DNA from: Bacillota bacterium
Lineage (GTDB): Bacteria > Bacillota > UBA4882 > UBA8346
Length of the DNA: 44,762 nucleotides
Assembly (NCBI GenBank): GCA_023400055.1
Contig: JAEXFN010000032.1
Coordinates: 1 to 44,762, forward strand
Direction of reading: 5' to 3'
The notes under the pieces were generated by a model. That model was not told the origin of the DNA. It saw only the letters and a program-made list of their open reading frames with translations, and ran no database searches. The position numbers and the translations under genes are program-made. Below, in pieces: positions 7,364 to 16,175 of this stretch; the first letter of the stretch is position 1, and each line of letters begins with the position of its first letter.

Positions 7364-7882
7364 TTATTCCCGCAACAACGGGAGAACTTTTTCTCGCAAT
7401 ACCTCTCCCGTAGTGCTGCCTTCGATCTTATCGCGGATTTTACCGTTGCGATCCAGGATAAAGGTCGTCGGAATGGCGTAAATCTGGTAAAGGTTGCCTA
7501 CCGTACCGGCGGTATCCGTCAGCACCGGAAAACGCATGCCGTTCTTCCGGGCGAACTCCCGGACCTCGTTGGGACTTTGCTGCAGATTGACCGCGACGAC
7601 GGTCACGCCCCGGCCGGCATAGGCTTTATAAAACGCCACCAATTCGGGAATCTCCGCCCGGCAGGGCGGGCACCAGGTCGCCCAGAAATTGAGCAAGGTC
7701 GCCTTGGACTTGGCCGTGAATTGTTTGAGATCCGTTTTTTTGCCGTTCAGGTCGGCCAGGGAAAATTCGGGGGCCGTCAACCCCACGGCGGGGCCGGTTT
7801 TAGCGGCCATCGCCCGCGGCAGGCTTCCCGCGGCAACCGCCATGAGGATGGCCAACAATATCCAGCCGGACACTTTGCGCAT
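7364..7882 (-). CDS. TlpA/ResA-like thiol-disulfide oxidoreductase
   Basis: This is an extracytoplasmic thioredoxin-fold protein that reduces disulfides on partner proteins. The 172 residues begin with a signal peptide or membrane anchor (about 6-26, ending AMA). They continue with a TlpA/AhpC-TSA-type domain containing the active site WCPPC (C71 and C74), the helix RAEIPEL, and a cis-proline loop YAIPTTFILD. The start ATG follows GGAGG by seven bases. It precedes the ccdA-like gene and is probably its substrate. ResA and StoA of Bacillus are the nearest named models; the exact client protein is unknown. Confidence 0.9.
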   Translation of the reverse strand: MRKVSGWILLAILMAVAAGSLPRAMAAKTGPAVGLTAPEFSLADLNGKKTDLKQFTAKSKATLLNFWATWCPPCRAEIPELVAFYKAYAGRGVTVVAVNLQQSPNEVREFARKNGMRFPVLTDTAGTVGNLYQIYAIPTTFILDRNGKIRDKIEGSTTGEVLREKVLPLLRE

Positions 7883-8003
7883 CGCTACGCCTCCATTCGC
7901 TTGACTTTCAATTTATCGAAACGACATTTCCTTCTGTAACGAATTGCGCTCCGATAAATTCCCATCATCCTACCCCATCTTATTCCGTTGCGGTAGGTGT
8001 AAT

Positions 8004-8034
8004 TATAAAAACCCAGACATCGAGAGTCTGGGTT
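8004..8034 (-). terminator. Rho-independent terminator of nadK-argR-recN
   Basis: A perfect 9-bp stem (AACCCAGAC with GTCTGGGTT on the minus strand, seven-base loop) is followed by a T-rich tract reading TTTTTAT. It lies about 25 bases after the recN stop codon and closes the operon before the tlpA-like gene. Confidence 0.85.
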
Positions 8035-8058
8035 CGATACGTTCAACCTAAGCGGCCG

Positions 8059-9807
8059 TCAGCCTGAAACATCCGCGCGGTTCAAGCGGCGCCGCTCCGC
8101 CAGGAGCAACATCTCCCGGGCGTGGCGCCGGGTGGTGTCGGTGACCTGGGCGCCGCCGAGCATCCGCGCCAATTCCTCCACCCGTTCGTTGGCGTTCAGG
8201 GCGCGCACCGTCACGGTGGTCCGCTCGCCACTGACCTGCTTCTCGATGTAGAAATGCTGCTTGGCCATGCTGGCGATCTGCGGCAGATGGGTGACGGAGA
8301 TCACCTGGCGGCTGCCCCCGATCAGCAGCATCTTTTCGGCCACCGCCTGCGCGGTGCGGCCGCCGATGCCCACATCGATCTCGTCAAAGACCATGGTGGG
8401 GATCTGGTCCAACTCCGCCAGGATCGCCTTGAGCGCCAGCATAATCCGGGAGAGCTCGCCGCCGGAAGCGATCTTGCTCATCGGCTTCAAGCCCTCGCCG
8501 GGATTGGGCGCCACCAGAAACTCGATCCGGTCGGCGCCGTTCGGGCCGGCCTCCACGGTTCCAGCGGCGAACGGGATGCCCTCGGCCGACTCCGTCTGGG
8601 TCAGGCCGATCTTGAACTGGGTCTTGTCCATGTTCAACTCGGCCAATTGGGCCATGATCGCCCCTTCCATCCGGCCGGCTCCGGCTCGACGCTGGGACGA
8701 GAGCCCTCCGGCCAGAGTGCCCAGCTCGGCGCGGGCCTCGGCCAATTCCTCGCCCAACTGGCGGGAACGCTCCTCGCGGTTGGTGATCGTCGCCAACTCG
8801 CGTTCGCAATCCGCCCCGAACTGCAGGATCGCGGCGATGGTCGAACCGTATTTCCGTTTCAAACGGGTGAGTTCGTCGAGGCGTGCTTCGATCGTCGCTA
8901 ACCGTTCCGGCTCGAACTGGATTTGATCCTGATAGCCGCGCAGATCGCGGGAAACTTCCTCCACCCCGCAGGCCGCCTCGTGCAGCGACTGCAGGATCGG
9001 TTCCAGCCGGGGATCGATGGCGGCGGCGTGTTCCAGAGTCCGTTCGGCGCTGCCCAGCAGCTCGACGGCTGCCGGGCCGCTGCTGTTTTCGTATAAAGCC
9101 TGGTACGATTCGCTGGCGGCCTGGTAAAGTTTCTCGGCCGAACTCAAAATATCGCGCTCTTTGGCCAAATCCTCGTCCTCGCCGAGCACCAGTTTGGCAG
9201 CGGCAATCTCCCCGGCTTGAAATTGCAACAGATCAACCTTGCGGGCCAGGTCCGCTTGGTTCTGGCGCAACTGCCGGTCTTCGTCCACCAGCCTGCGCCA
9301 GACTTGATAAACCCGCTGATATTCGGCTTTGAGCTCCAGGCACGGGGCGCCGCAATACTCGTCCAGCAATTCCAGTTGCTTTTCGGGAAAAAGCAGCGAT
9401 TGGTGCTCATGCTGGCCGTGAATGTCGATGAGAAACTCGCCGATCTTGGCGAGAGATAAAACCGTCACCAACTGCCCGTTGACCCGACAGCGATTCCGGC
9501 CGCTGGCACCGGCTTCGCGCTGGACGATCAGGCTGCCGTCGGCCTCGACGGGTATACCCAGCTCATCCAGGAAATGTTCGAAATCCGGCCGCTGTTCCAT
9601 GGTGAACACCGCTTCCACCGAGGCGCTGTCGGCCCCGGCCCGAATCATCTCGGTGCTGAACCGTCCGCCCAAAGCCAGTCCCAGGGCGTCGATGATAATG
9701 GACTTTCCGGCGCCGGTCTCCCCGGTCAGTACGTTAAAGCCGGGATCGAATTCCAGATGGATCTCGTCAATCAGCGCAAAATTTCTGACCCGGATTTCTT
9801 GCAACAA
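8059..9807 (-). CDS. recN: DNA repair protein RecN
   Basis: This is an SMC-like ATPase for double-strand break repair and recombination. The 582 residues have an N-terminal Walker A (GETGAGKS, 29-36), a long coiled-coil middle region rich in E, L, A and R, and a C-terminal half with the ABC signature ASGGELSRIMLALK, Walker B VFDEIDVGIGG and the loop VTHLPQIAS. The LIDIHGQHEHQSLL segment is typical of RecN. The start is TTG (9807, with another TTG at 9804) about eight bases after GGAGG, and the ribosome-binding site lies inside the end of argR. It is last in the nadK-argR-recN operon, a usual Bacillota order. Confidence 0.95.
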   Translation of the reverse strand: MLQEIRVRNFALIDEIHLEFDPGFNVLTGETGAGKSIIIDALGLALGGRFSTEMIRAGADSASVEAVFTMEQRPDFEHFLDELGIPVEADGSLIVQREAGASGRNRCRVNGQLVTVLSLAKIGEFLIDIHGQHEHQSLLFPEKQLELLDEYCGAPCLELKAEYQRVYQVWRRLVDEDRQLRQNQADLARKVDLLQFQAGEIAAAKLVLGEDEDLAKERDILSSAEKLYQAASESYQALYENSSGPAAVELLGSAERTLEHAAAIDPRLEPILQSLHEAACGVEEVSRDLRGYQDQIQFEPERLATIEARLDELTRLKRKYGSTIAAILQFGADCERELATITNREERSRQLGEELAEARAELGTLAGGLSSQRRAGAGRMEGAIMAQLAELNMDKTQFKIGLTQTESAEGIPFAAGTVEAGPNGADRIEFLVAPNPGEGLKPMSKIASGGELSRIMLALKAILAELDQIPTMVFDEIDVGIGGRTAQAVAEKMLLIGGSRQVISVTHLPQIASMAKQHFYIEKQVSGERTTVTVRALNANERVEELARMLGGAQVTDTTRRHAREMLLLAERRRLNRADVSG

Positions 9808-9812
9808 ATCGC

Positions 9813-10265
9813 TTACCTCCTCAGCAGCTGTAAACGGTTGATCAGTTTCTCAACATGTTCCTGATCGCGGACCACCATCATAATGGTGTTGTCGCCGGCG
9901 ACCGAACCGACCACTTCCGGCCAGTCCAGATCGTCCAGGGCATCGGCCAGGCCATGGGCGGAGCCGCTCATCGTCTTGATCACAATGATATTGGCGGCCG
10001 AATCCACTGCAACCATGGAATCCTCCAACATGCGCTGGGCGCGACGGGTCAGGTCGCCCGGCGCCCGATCCTGGGGCAGCGAGTACCGGTAATAACCCTC
10101 GGGCGTGGGTATTTTGATCAACCCCAGTTCCTTGATGTCCCGGGAGAGCGTGGCCTGGGTGACCAGCACCCCGCGGGCCTTCAGCGCTTCGCCCAAGCCC
10201 TCCTGGGTGCCGATGATCTGTTCTTTGATAATGGCAACGATCATTGCGTGACGATTGGCTTTCAT
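9813..10265 (-). CDS. argR: Arginine repressor ArgR/AhrC
   Basis: This is a hexameric regulator that senses arginine and controls arginine synthesis and breakdown. The 150 residues comprise an N-terminal winged helix-turn-helix (about 1-70, recognition segment TQATLSRDIKELGLIK) and a C-terminal oligomerization and arginine-binding domain with GSAHGLADALDDLDWPEVVG and the ligand motif GDNT (GDDT in many homologs). The start ATG is preceded by GGAGGC. It lies between nadK and recN with short gaps. ARG-box targets cannot be identified in this window, since no arginine genes are present. Confidence 0.95.
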   Translation of the reverse strand: MKANRHAMIVAIIKEQIIGTQEGLGEALKARGVLVTQATLSRDIKELGLIKIPTPEGYYRYSLPQDRAPGDLTRRAQRMLEDSMVAVDSAANIIVIKTMSGSAHGLADALDDLDWPEVVGSVAGDNTIMMVVRDQEHVEKLINRLQLLRR

Positions 10266-10284
10266 GGTTGCCTCCGCATCCGAT

Positions 10285-11142
10285 TCAGATTCTGCCTTCC
10301 TGCAGGCGGGTTTTCAGCACGTCAAAAAAGCCTTGGCCCTTGAAGCGCAACAGCTTGGTGACGTGAGGCGCCTTGCCAAACTCAATCGCGTCGCCGGACT
10401 GCAGGGCCAGGGTCTCCTGCCCGTCGGCGGTCAGGCTCACTTCGCCGTGACCGAGCTCGGCGTGGAAGACCGCCCTGATCCAGGCCTCCTCGCTCAACAC
10501 CAAGGGCCGGGCGTAAAGCGAGTGGGCGCAGATGGGGGCGACCACCAGCGCCGCCAGCCGGGGATCGAGGATCGGCCCGCCGGCCGACAGGGAATAAGCG
10601 GTCGAACCGGTGGCGCTGGCCACGATCAGTCCGTCCGCGGGATAGGTCGTGAAGTATTCGGCATCGATCCAGGTTTCGATCCGCAACATCCGGGTGAAGG
10701 AACTCTTGGCCAGCACCAGATCGTTCAAGCCGATCAGGCGCCGGGTCGTCTGCCCTTCGCGGATCACCGCGGCCTCGATCATGGTCCGCTCATCGAAATC
10801 ATACAGGCCTTCCCGCAACTGGCAGCAGGCCTCCTCCAACTGGTTGCTCTCGACCCGCGTCAAAAAGCCCAGGTGGCCGAGGTTTACGCCGAGCAACGGG
10901 ATCTGGCGCGGGTAGATCCGGCGGGCGGCATTCAGCATCGAGCCATCGCCACCCAAAACGATCACCAAATCCACCCCGCTGAAAAGCTCGGCTTGGGAAG
11001 GGGCCTCCGGCGCGTCCGGGACCGGATTCGTCCCGGCGACTACCATTTCCAAGCCGTACTTGATAAACAGTTTCTCAACCGGTTCCGCCAGCGCCAACGC
11101 GGCCGGCTTGAGCGGATTCGGCAGCAATAAGATCTTCTTCAA
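10285..11142 (-). CDS. nadK: NAD kinase
   Basis: This enzyme phosphorylates NAD to NADP, using ATP or polyphosphate, in the cytoplasm. The 285 residues contain the GGDG motif (64-67), LNDLVL in place of the common LNEVVI, and the conserved ADGLIVASATGSTAYSLSAGGPI stretch split around Gly-Ser-Thr. The start is TTG, preceded by AAGGA at about ten bases; an ATG slightly upstream is out of frame and soon stops. It is the first gene in nadK-argR-recN. In many Bacillota a TlyA-type methyltransferase gene precedes nadK; here none does. Confidence 0.94.
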   Translation of the reverse strand: MKKILLLPNPLKPAALALAEPVEKLFIKYGLEMVVAGTNPVPDAPEAPSQAELFSGVDLVIVLGGDGSMLNAARRIYPRQIPLLGVNLGHLGFLTRVESNQLEEACCQLREGLYDFDERTMIEAAVIREGQTTRRLIGLNDLVLAKSSFTRMLRIETWIDAEYFTTYPADGLIVASATGSTAYSLSAGGPILDPRLAALVVAPICAHSLYARPLVLSEEAWIRAVFHAELGHGEVSLTADGQETLALQSGDAIEFGKAPHVTKLLRFKGQGFFDVLKTRLQEGRI

Positions 11143-11370
11143 GTATAGGACATCCTTATTTATTTTCTATAATTATTCCTTATAAATTAACGGTTTCCTG
11201 CTTGCACGCAAGCCAAAATTCGCCTTACCGGCGATCGCTCACTCATCAATCATTATCCCAACGGTTGGATTCCGGCATACCACCGGATATATTTTTCGTT
11301 CGGCTTGACGGGCGGCTCGGCTGAGAGGGAGGGATTTCAGCGGCCGGCGGAAGTGCGCGGACCGGCTCCG

Positions 11371-12309
11371 TTATTCAAACAGCTTCAATTGCGGCTGCTC
11401 CGCGGCAGGCGGCGACGGTTGACCCGGAATGTCCGCCGTTTGGTCGAGGGAACCGCAGAGCAGCGGGGCATCGGGATGATAGGCGGCAGTGGCCCGGGCC
11501 ACGCTCTTCCGGCTGGTGTTGGCGTAACAATATAAGCAATCGTGGCGGCAGGTATTATAGACCCCGATGTCCACCCCGGCCACACAGCCGCAATACTCGC
11601 GCTGCCCACTCGCCTTGCGGAAACGGACGGGACGGGGGCTGAGCCGCGCGATCAGCCGGTCATCGATGCAGCGGCCGCGGCGAATGCCCAGCCGCTCCAG
11701 GTCCAACCGTTCGCAACAGGTCTCCAGCGTCAAGCCATGGCTCCGGGCGATCGCCGCCAGTCCCGCGGCCAGCTCGGTCAGTTGGGCGTCGCCCGGATCG
11801 TAGGGAGCGATGGCGGCCATGTTGCGCACGGTCTTCTGATAAAAATCCAGGAAACTGACCATGCAACGCTCGGTATACGGCCCGAGCCGTTCCGCCAGCG
11901 AGGCGAACTGCTCCAGATGATATTTCAGGCTGTGAGCCGCGCTGAATAAGATCGGATCGTAGCGCCAGACCACCCGTTCCTTGCCGATCCGCTCCGCCAG
12001 CGTCCGGAAGGTGGCGATCCGTTCGGACTGTTCCGGCAGGCCGGTCTCGATCGTCCGGTCGTAAGGATTCAACGTAAAATGAAAATAGTACGTGTAATCC
12101 GCCAGGCGATCCAGCTTGGGCAGGAGCGGCGCCGGATTCTTGGTCCAGAAAACGAAGCAATCCACCGCCGCGGGAGACAGCTCCACCCGCCGGATCTGCT
12201 GCGGAAAGAAAGGATTCGGCACCAGGACGAAGCCGGCCGCGAGCCGTTTCAGAAACCATTCGCTGTAAAAGGCGGGGATATCCGTCCGCCGGCTAACGCT
12301 GATGATCAA
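11371..12309 (-). CDS. DUF1848 family protein with Cys-rich C-terminal cluster
   Basis: The protein belongs to the DUF1848 family, whose function is not established to my knowledge. It opens IISVSRRTDIPAFYSEWF, includes the WTKNP segment, and near the C-terminus has YCGCVAGVDIG followed by YNTCRHDCLYCYAN, a cluster of cysteines that suggests an iron-sulfur centre. The CxxxCxxC arrangement is like radical SAM enzymes but sits at the C-terminal rather than the N-terminal end. The start chosen is TTG at 12309, seven bases after AAGGAG and just after the stop of the preceding peptidase gene. That gives 312 residues and the family's normal N-terminus. A longer frame from 12363 overlaps the peptidase gene and is less likely. 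Confidence 0.82.
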   Translation of the reverse strand: MIISVSRRTDIPAFYSEWFLKRLAAGFVLVPNPFFPQQIRRVELSPAAVDCFVFWTKNPAPLLPKLDRLADYTYYFHFTLNPYDRTIETGLPEQSERIATFRTLAERIGKERVVWRYDPILFSAAHSLKYHLEQFASLAERLGPYTERCMVSFLDFYQKTVRNMAAIAPYDPGDAQLTELAAGLAAIARSHGLTLETCCERLDLERLGIRRGRCIDDRLIARLSPRPVRFRKASGQREYCGCVAGVDIGVYNTCRHDCLYCYANTSRKSVARATAAYHPDAPLLCGSLDQTADIPGQPSPPAAEQPQLKLFE

Positions 12310-12310
12310 A

Positions 12311-13741
12311 CTAAGGCTCCTTCCGCTCCGGCCCCGGTTGCGGTCCGACCACGCTGAGCACATAATGGCTGAAATATTTCTGGGCCATCCGTTGAAGGTC
12401 CGCCGCGGTCACCCGGTCGATCAGCTCCGGATAACGCTGGTCGTAATCGTAACCGAGACCCAGCAGCTCATAACGGCCCAAAAAATCGCCCTGAGCGGCG
12501 TTGCGCTCATGGCGCACCAGATAACTGCCGCGCACCGCTTTTTGAGCGGCCGCCAGCTCCGCGGCGCTTACCGGCTCGGAGCGCAATCGCTCGAACTCGG
12601 CGATCAGACCGGCTTTCGCCGCCGCCAGATTGGCGGGCGCGGTCGCCATGAAGGCGAACAGGTTGGACGGTCCCTCGTTCGGGGCATACTGGGTGCTGAC
12701 CGTATAGGCGAGGCCCTGCTGGTCGCGGAGCCGGCTGAAGAGGCGCGAAGCCATCCCGCCGCCGCCCAGGATCCAGTGGAGCACCTCCATGGCCGGTTCG
12801 TCGGCGCTGCGCAGCGCGGGAGCGGGATAACCCAGAATGATGAAGTAAGCCTGGGTCGGTCGGGCCGTAAAGATCTCCCGCTCCCGTTCCAGCGCCGGAG
12901 CGGCCGGTTGGGCCGGAGGCAAGGGTTGGCCCGCCGGCAGGCTCCCCAGGTTCCCGGCGATCCGGGCCATGAGCGCCGCGGGATCGACCTTGCCCACGAT
13001 GGTTAAGACCATGTTGTTGGGAACATAGACCTTGCGGTACCAGTCGTAAAGTTGCGCGCGGCTCAGGCCCGCGATATTCTTGGCATAATCCGCCGGAGTG
13101 GTGCCGTAGGGCAGATCGCCATAAAAAAGTTTAATATAGTTGGCGTAGGCGCCGTTCGCCGGCTGATCGCCGGAAGCCGCCAGGCGATCCAGGGTCATCC
13201 GGCGCTCCTTGGCCAGCTCCGCTTCGGGGAAAGTGGGGTTCTGGACCGCATCCAGGAAAACCGCCAGGCTCCGGTCCAGACCGGCCAGGGTGGTGCTGAG
13301 CGTCACCGCCCCGTAATCGTTCCCCTCCGTGCCCGCCTGGAGAGTAGCGCCCACCGCCTCGGTCTGCTCGTCGATCTGCGCCGCGGTCCGGGCGGCGGTG
13401 CCCCGGGTGAGCAGTTTTTGCATTAAAATAGAAATGCCCCGTTGTTCCGGGGGCTCATAAAAGACGCCCATCCGCAGGAAGAGTTTCACCGCCACCACCT
13501 CATTGGCGGCATTCGGCTTGACGAGGACCGTCAATCCGTTATCCAACACCTGCCGGAATACTTTTCCCGGCTCGGCCGCGCCATCTGGCAGCGCGGGACC
13601 GGCGCCGGCCGCTCCGATCGCTCCGGCACTCAACGCCAGCCAAAGACAGGCCGCCAGCGCTCCGCCGATCCAAACCCGCCTCCGGCTGGAGCGGCGTTGC
13701 CCCGTTCCGCCGTATAAATATTCCCGTCCGAACCGCTTCAT
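12311..13741 (-). CDS. M16 family peptidase homolog lacking the zinc motif
   Basis: This is a two-domain insulinase/mitochondrial-processing-peptidase fold protein of 476 residues, with a hydrophobic signal or anchor (about 23-45) and then a domain starting VLDNGLTVLVKPN. Where active members have HxxEH, this one reads ILMQK in ISILMQKLLTRGT, so it cannot bind zinc in the usual way. Known M16B enzymes often work as pairs of one zinc-containing and one inactive subunit. The preceding gene encodes a form with the zinc motif and overlaps this one by four bases, so a heterodimer is a reasonable inference. The location is probably membrane-anchored or secreted. Confidence 0.88.
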   Translation of the reverse strand: MKRFGREYLYGGTGQRRSSRRRVWIGGALAACLWLALSAGAIGAAGAGPALPDGAAEPGKVFRQVLDNGLTVLVKPNAANEVVAVKLFLRMGVFYEPPEQRGISILMQKLLTRGTAARTAAQIDEQTEAVGATLQAGTEGNDYGAVTLSTTLAGLDRSLAVFLDAVQNPTFPEAELAKERRMTLDRLAASGDQPANGAYANYIKLFYGDLPYGTTPADYAKNIAGLSRAQLYDWYRKVYVPNNMVLTIVGKVDPAALMARIAGNLGSLPAGQPLPPAQPAAPALEREREIFTARPTQAYFIILGYPAPALRSADEPAMEVLHWILGGGGMASRLFSRLRDQQGLAYTVSTQYAPNEGPSNLFAFMATAPANLAAAKAGLIAEFERLRSEPVSAAELAAAQKAVRGSYLVRHERNAAQGDFLGRYELLGLGYDYDQRYPELIDRVTAADLQRMAQKYFSHYVLSVVGPQPGPERKEP

Positions 13742-15078
13742 GGTTTCACCTCCGGCCCCAACACCGCAAAGACATAGCCCGCCGGATTCAGGTAACGGCG
13801 GGCGACCCGCCGCAGGTCGGCGGCGGAGACCTTGGCGATGGCCTCCACTTCCCGGGCCACGTCGCCGGCGTCGCCGGCCAGTTCCGCCCGGCCGAGAATC
13901 CCGGCGATATCGCGCGCGCTCTCGCTAGCGTGCGCGACATAGCTACGGAACTTCATCTTGGCCCGTTCCAGTTCGGCCGGGGTCACTTGCTCGTCCCGCA
14001 GCCGTCGGATGACGTCGGCCACCGTTTGGCGGATCGCGGCTGGATCACCCTGTTTGGTCTGGGCGTAGATCCCCATCATGCCGATGGCCTCAAAACTCTG
14101 ATAGCCGGCCCCCACCTCGTTAACCAACTGCCGTTCCTCGCGGAGTTCCCGGTAGAGCCGGGATGTCTTGCCGTCGCCCAGAATGACGCCCAACACTTCC
14201 AGCGCCGGCAGATCGCGGTTCGGGCCGCCCGGCCCCGGAAAGCCGAAATAGAGGTAGGTCTGCTCCACCGCTTTGGTGAGGCGGATCTCCCGCACCGTTT
14301 GGAAGACGGGCGGCTTGACCCTGGCCGGCGCCGGCACCGCTTGCGGTCGAAAATCCCGGAAAAGTTCCCCCACCCGGCGGGTCACCGCCGCGGCATCCAC
14401 GTCGCCGGCTACCGCCACCACGATGTTGTTCGGCCGGTAGTAACGGCGGTGATATTCCCGGAACGTCGCCTGGGTGAATCCGGCCAGCGACTCCGCGCTG
14501 CCCAGCACGTCCTTGGCGTAAGGCGTCCCGGCGAAGACCGCCTGGTAGGCCACCCAGCCCAGCTTCTGGCGGGGATTGTCCTCCTTCAGCCGGCCCTCCT
14601 CCAGGATCACCTGGCGCTCCCGTTCGATCTCCGCCGGATCGAAAGCCGAATTCATGATGGCGTCGGCCTCGACATCCAGCGCCAGCTCCAGATCCCGGCT
14701 GGGCACCACCACGTAATAATGGGTCGTATCCAGGGAAGTAGCGGCATTGAGATAACCGCCGGTGGCCTCGATCGCCCGGGCGATCTCGCCCGCCGGACGC
14801 CGCGCCGTCCCCTTGAAGAGCATATGCTCGAAGAAATGAGAGATCCCCGCTTCCTGGGGCGTCTCGTTTTTGGCGCCGGTCCCGACCCAGATGTCCACCG
14901 CCACAATGGGCGCGCTGTGGATCTCCTTGACGACCAGCGTCAGTCCGTTGGGATAGACCGTCTTGGAATAGGACGCCAGCGGACTGTCATAGGGAACCGC
15001 TCCGTAAGCCGGCGGCAACAGCATCAGGGCCAGCCCGAGCAGCGCCAGCAACGGCCGCCGCATCCAACGCAATTTCAT
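13738..15078 (-). CDS. M16 family zinc metallopeptidase, catalytic subunit
   Basis: This is a processing-peptidase-type zinc protease of 446 residues with an N-terminal signal peptide (about 8-26, cleavage near AYGA). The active-site motif HFFEH (81-85) is intact, followed about 75 residues later by VILEEGRL, whose glutamate completes the zinc site. N- and C-terminal M16 domains are both present. The start ATG follows AGGAGG by about six bases. It is the first gene of a three-gene run with the zinc-less M16 homolog and the DUF1848 gene. The substrate is unknown; it may degrade or process exported peptides. Confidence 0.9.
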   Translation of the reverse strand: MKLRWMRRPLLALLGLALMLLPPAYGAVPYDSPLASYSKTVYPNGLTLVVKEIHSAPIVAVDIWVGTGAKNETPQEAGISHFFEHMLFKGTARRPAGEIARAIEATGGYLNAATSLDTTHYYVVVPSRDLELALDVEADAIMNSAFDPAEIERERQVILEEGRLKEDNPRQKLGWVAYQAVFAGTPYAKDVLGSAESLAGFTQATFREYHRRYYRPNNIVVAVAGDVDAAAVTRRVGELFRDFRPQAVPAPARVKPPVFQTVREIRLTKAVEQTYLYFGFPGPGGPNRDLPALEVLGVILGDGKTSRLYRELREERQLVNEVGAGYQSFEAIGMMGIYAQTKQGDPAAIRQTVADVIRRLRDEQVTPAELERAKMKFRSYVAHASESARDIAGILGRAELAGDAGDVAREVEAIAKVSAADLRRVARRYLNPAGYVFAVLGPEVKP

Positions 15079-15123
15079 GGCAACCTCCTGTCGTACCTCG
15101 TGATATTGGACGTCTGCAGCAAA

Positions 15124-15513
15124 CTATTTTAAACTATACTGCACCGAATTTGCCAGAATAAACCCGCTCATCCCATATGAGGAAGTCAAACAATACGTTT
15201 TAATCCCATTCTCCGCTACTTTCGCTTTCAACTCATCCATATCCGCGAATTCCAATGGCCAACCGTACTCCTGATGCTCCAGGAAATAGTCCTCTCCCAA
15301 ATAACTTATTAAATCGTCGATCTCCCATTCCTCAATATCCAAAAGGACGCAGCCCATGATCGTATTTTCGAGAAAATAGGCCGCGACGCCCCGGAAAACA
15401 ATATCGACCGACCGTCCCTCCCCGTCGCGGGTATTCAAAACCAATTCTCGCCCGGCAAAGTCGACACTGTACTTCAGGACGTCATTATCATGGATACTCA
15501 TCGATTCAGCCAA
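15124..15513 (-). CDS. Hypothetical protein, possibly immunity-like
   Basis: I do not firmly recognise this gene. The acidic, mixed alpha/beta protein of about 129 residues has a core reading SIHDNDVLKYSVDF, IVFRGVAAYFLENT, LDIEEWEIDDL and a C-terminal SSYGMSGF. The pattern recalls small proteins found beside polymorphic toxins in Bacillus, some of which are immunity proteins, but no toxin gene is present here. The start is uncertain: TTG at 15513 lies eight bases after AAGGAG, ATG at 15501 is an alternative, and an earlier ATG at 15612 has no good ribosome-binding site. It stands alone between the M16 operon and tandem array 3. Confidence 0.55.
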   Translation of the reverse strand: MAESMSIHDNDVLKYSVDFAGRELVLNTRDGEGRSVDIVFRGVAAYFLENTIMGCVLLDIEEWEIDDLISYLGEDYFLEHQEYGWPLEFADMDELKAKVAENGIKTYCLTSSYGMSGFILANSVQYSLK

Positions 15514-15736
15514 CTTCAACTCTCCTTCACGCCTTTGAATTTGGAACCCCCTGCCGGAGCCCCTTATCTCGCAATATCTCATCCAATATATTCCAACGAA
15601 TAACTTTAACAATTCGCGATCACAACGATCCGTTCCTGCCAGCGACGATTAAATTCATAAAATCATCAAAATGCGTTCGGGCATCGTTCAAGCGGTGAGC
15701 CAAAAGGTTTTTGAATGCTCCGCAATCGCCTCGGCG

Positions 15737-16160
15737 CAATTGAAAACCGATTTTCCAGCGCCGCTAATTGCATTTCCGGTCCGTCGAATTGCAATTTCGA
15801 TCGCCGAAAATGCCATGGCCGGCTGTCGGATTGAATGGGCAACCCGCCAAATTGTAATCGCGGGGCGCCAATCGGAATTGCGCCTCGCCAAATTGAAAAA
15901 ACCATGTTCCAAATCGTCATTTCATGCCGCCAAATTAAATTTGGAAGGTTGCCCATTGCCATATCGCCTTGGCAAATTGAAATTGGCAGATCGCCAATCG
16001 ACATTGCCGGATCCCAAATTGAAATTGCCGGGCGTCAAATTCCCATTGGCGGATGGATATTTCAAAGCGATCGGTTGCTTATGAAAATTGCCAAGCGACG
16101 AATCGCTTTTGGCGGGAAGAAGATTGCAAGCGGGGAAGCGCGGAACGGAAATTGCCGGAC
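15737..16160. repeat. 21-bp period array 2, degenerate (CAAATTG type)
   Basis: About twenty degenerate units repeat every 21 bp with one or two single-base slips. Clear unit starts are at 15785, 15827, 15889, 15910, 15931, 15952, 15973, 15994, 16015 and 16036. The core reads CAAATTGAAATTGCCGG with variation. Several open frames cross the region on both strands, with seven-residue periodicity such as QIEIAGR on plus and NFNLGSG on minus. They overlap each other and lack ribosome-binding sites, so none is accepted as a gene. The array fills the gap between the orphan gene and the E2-type acyltransferase gene. Confidence 0.72.
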
Positions 16161-16175
16161 GGTAGGAAACGCGTT

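Noticed and set aside
8019..8045. tRNA-like GGTTCGA motif
   Set aside because: The motif belongs to the recN terminator stem and flank; no cloverleaf can be drawn around it. No tRNA or rRNA gene was found in the window.
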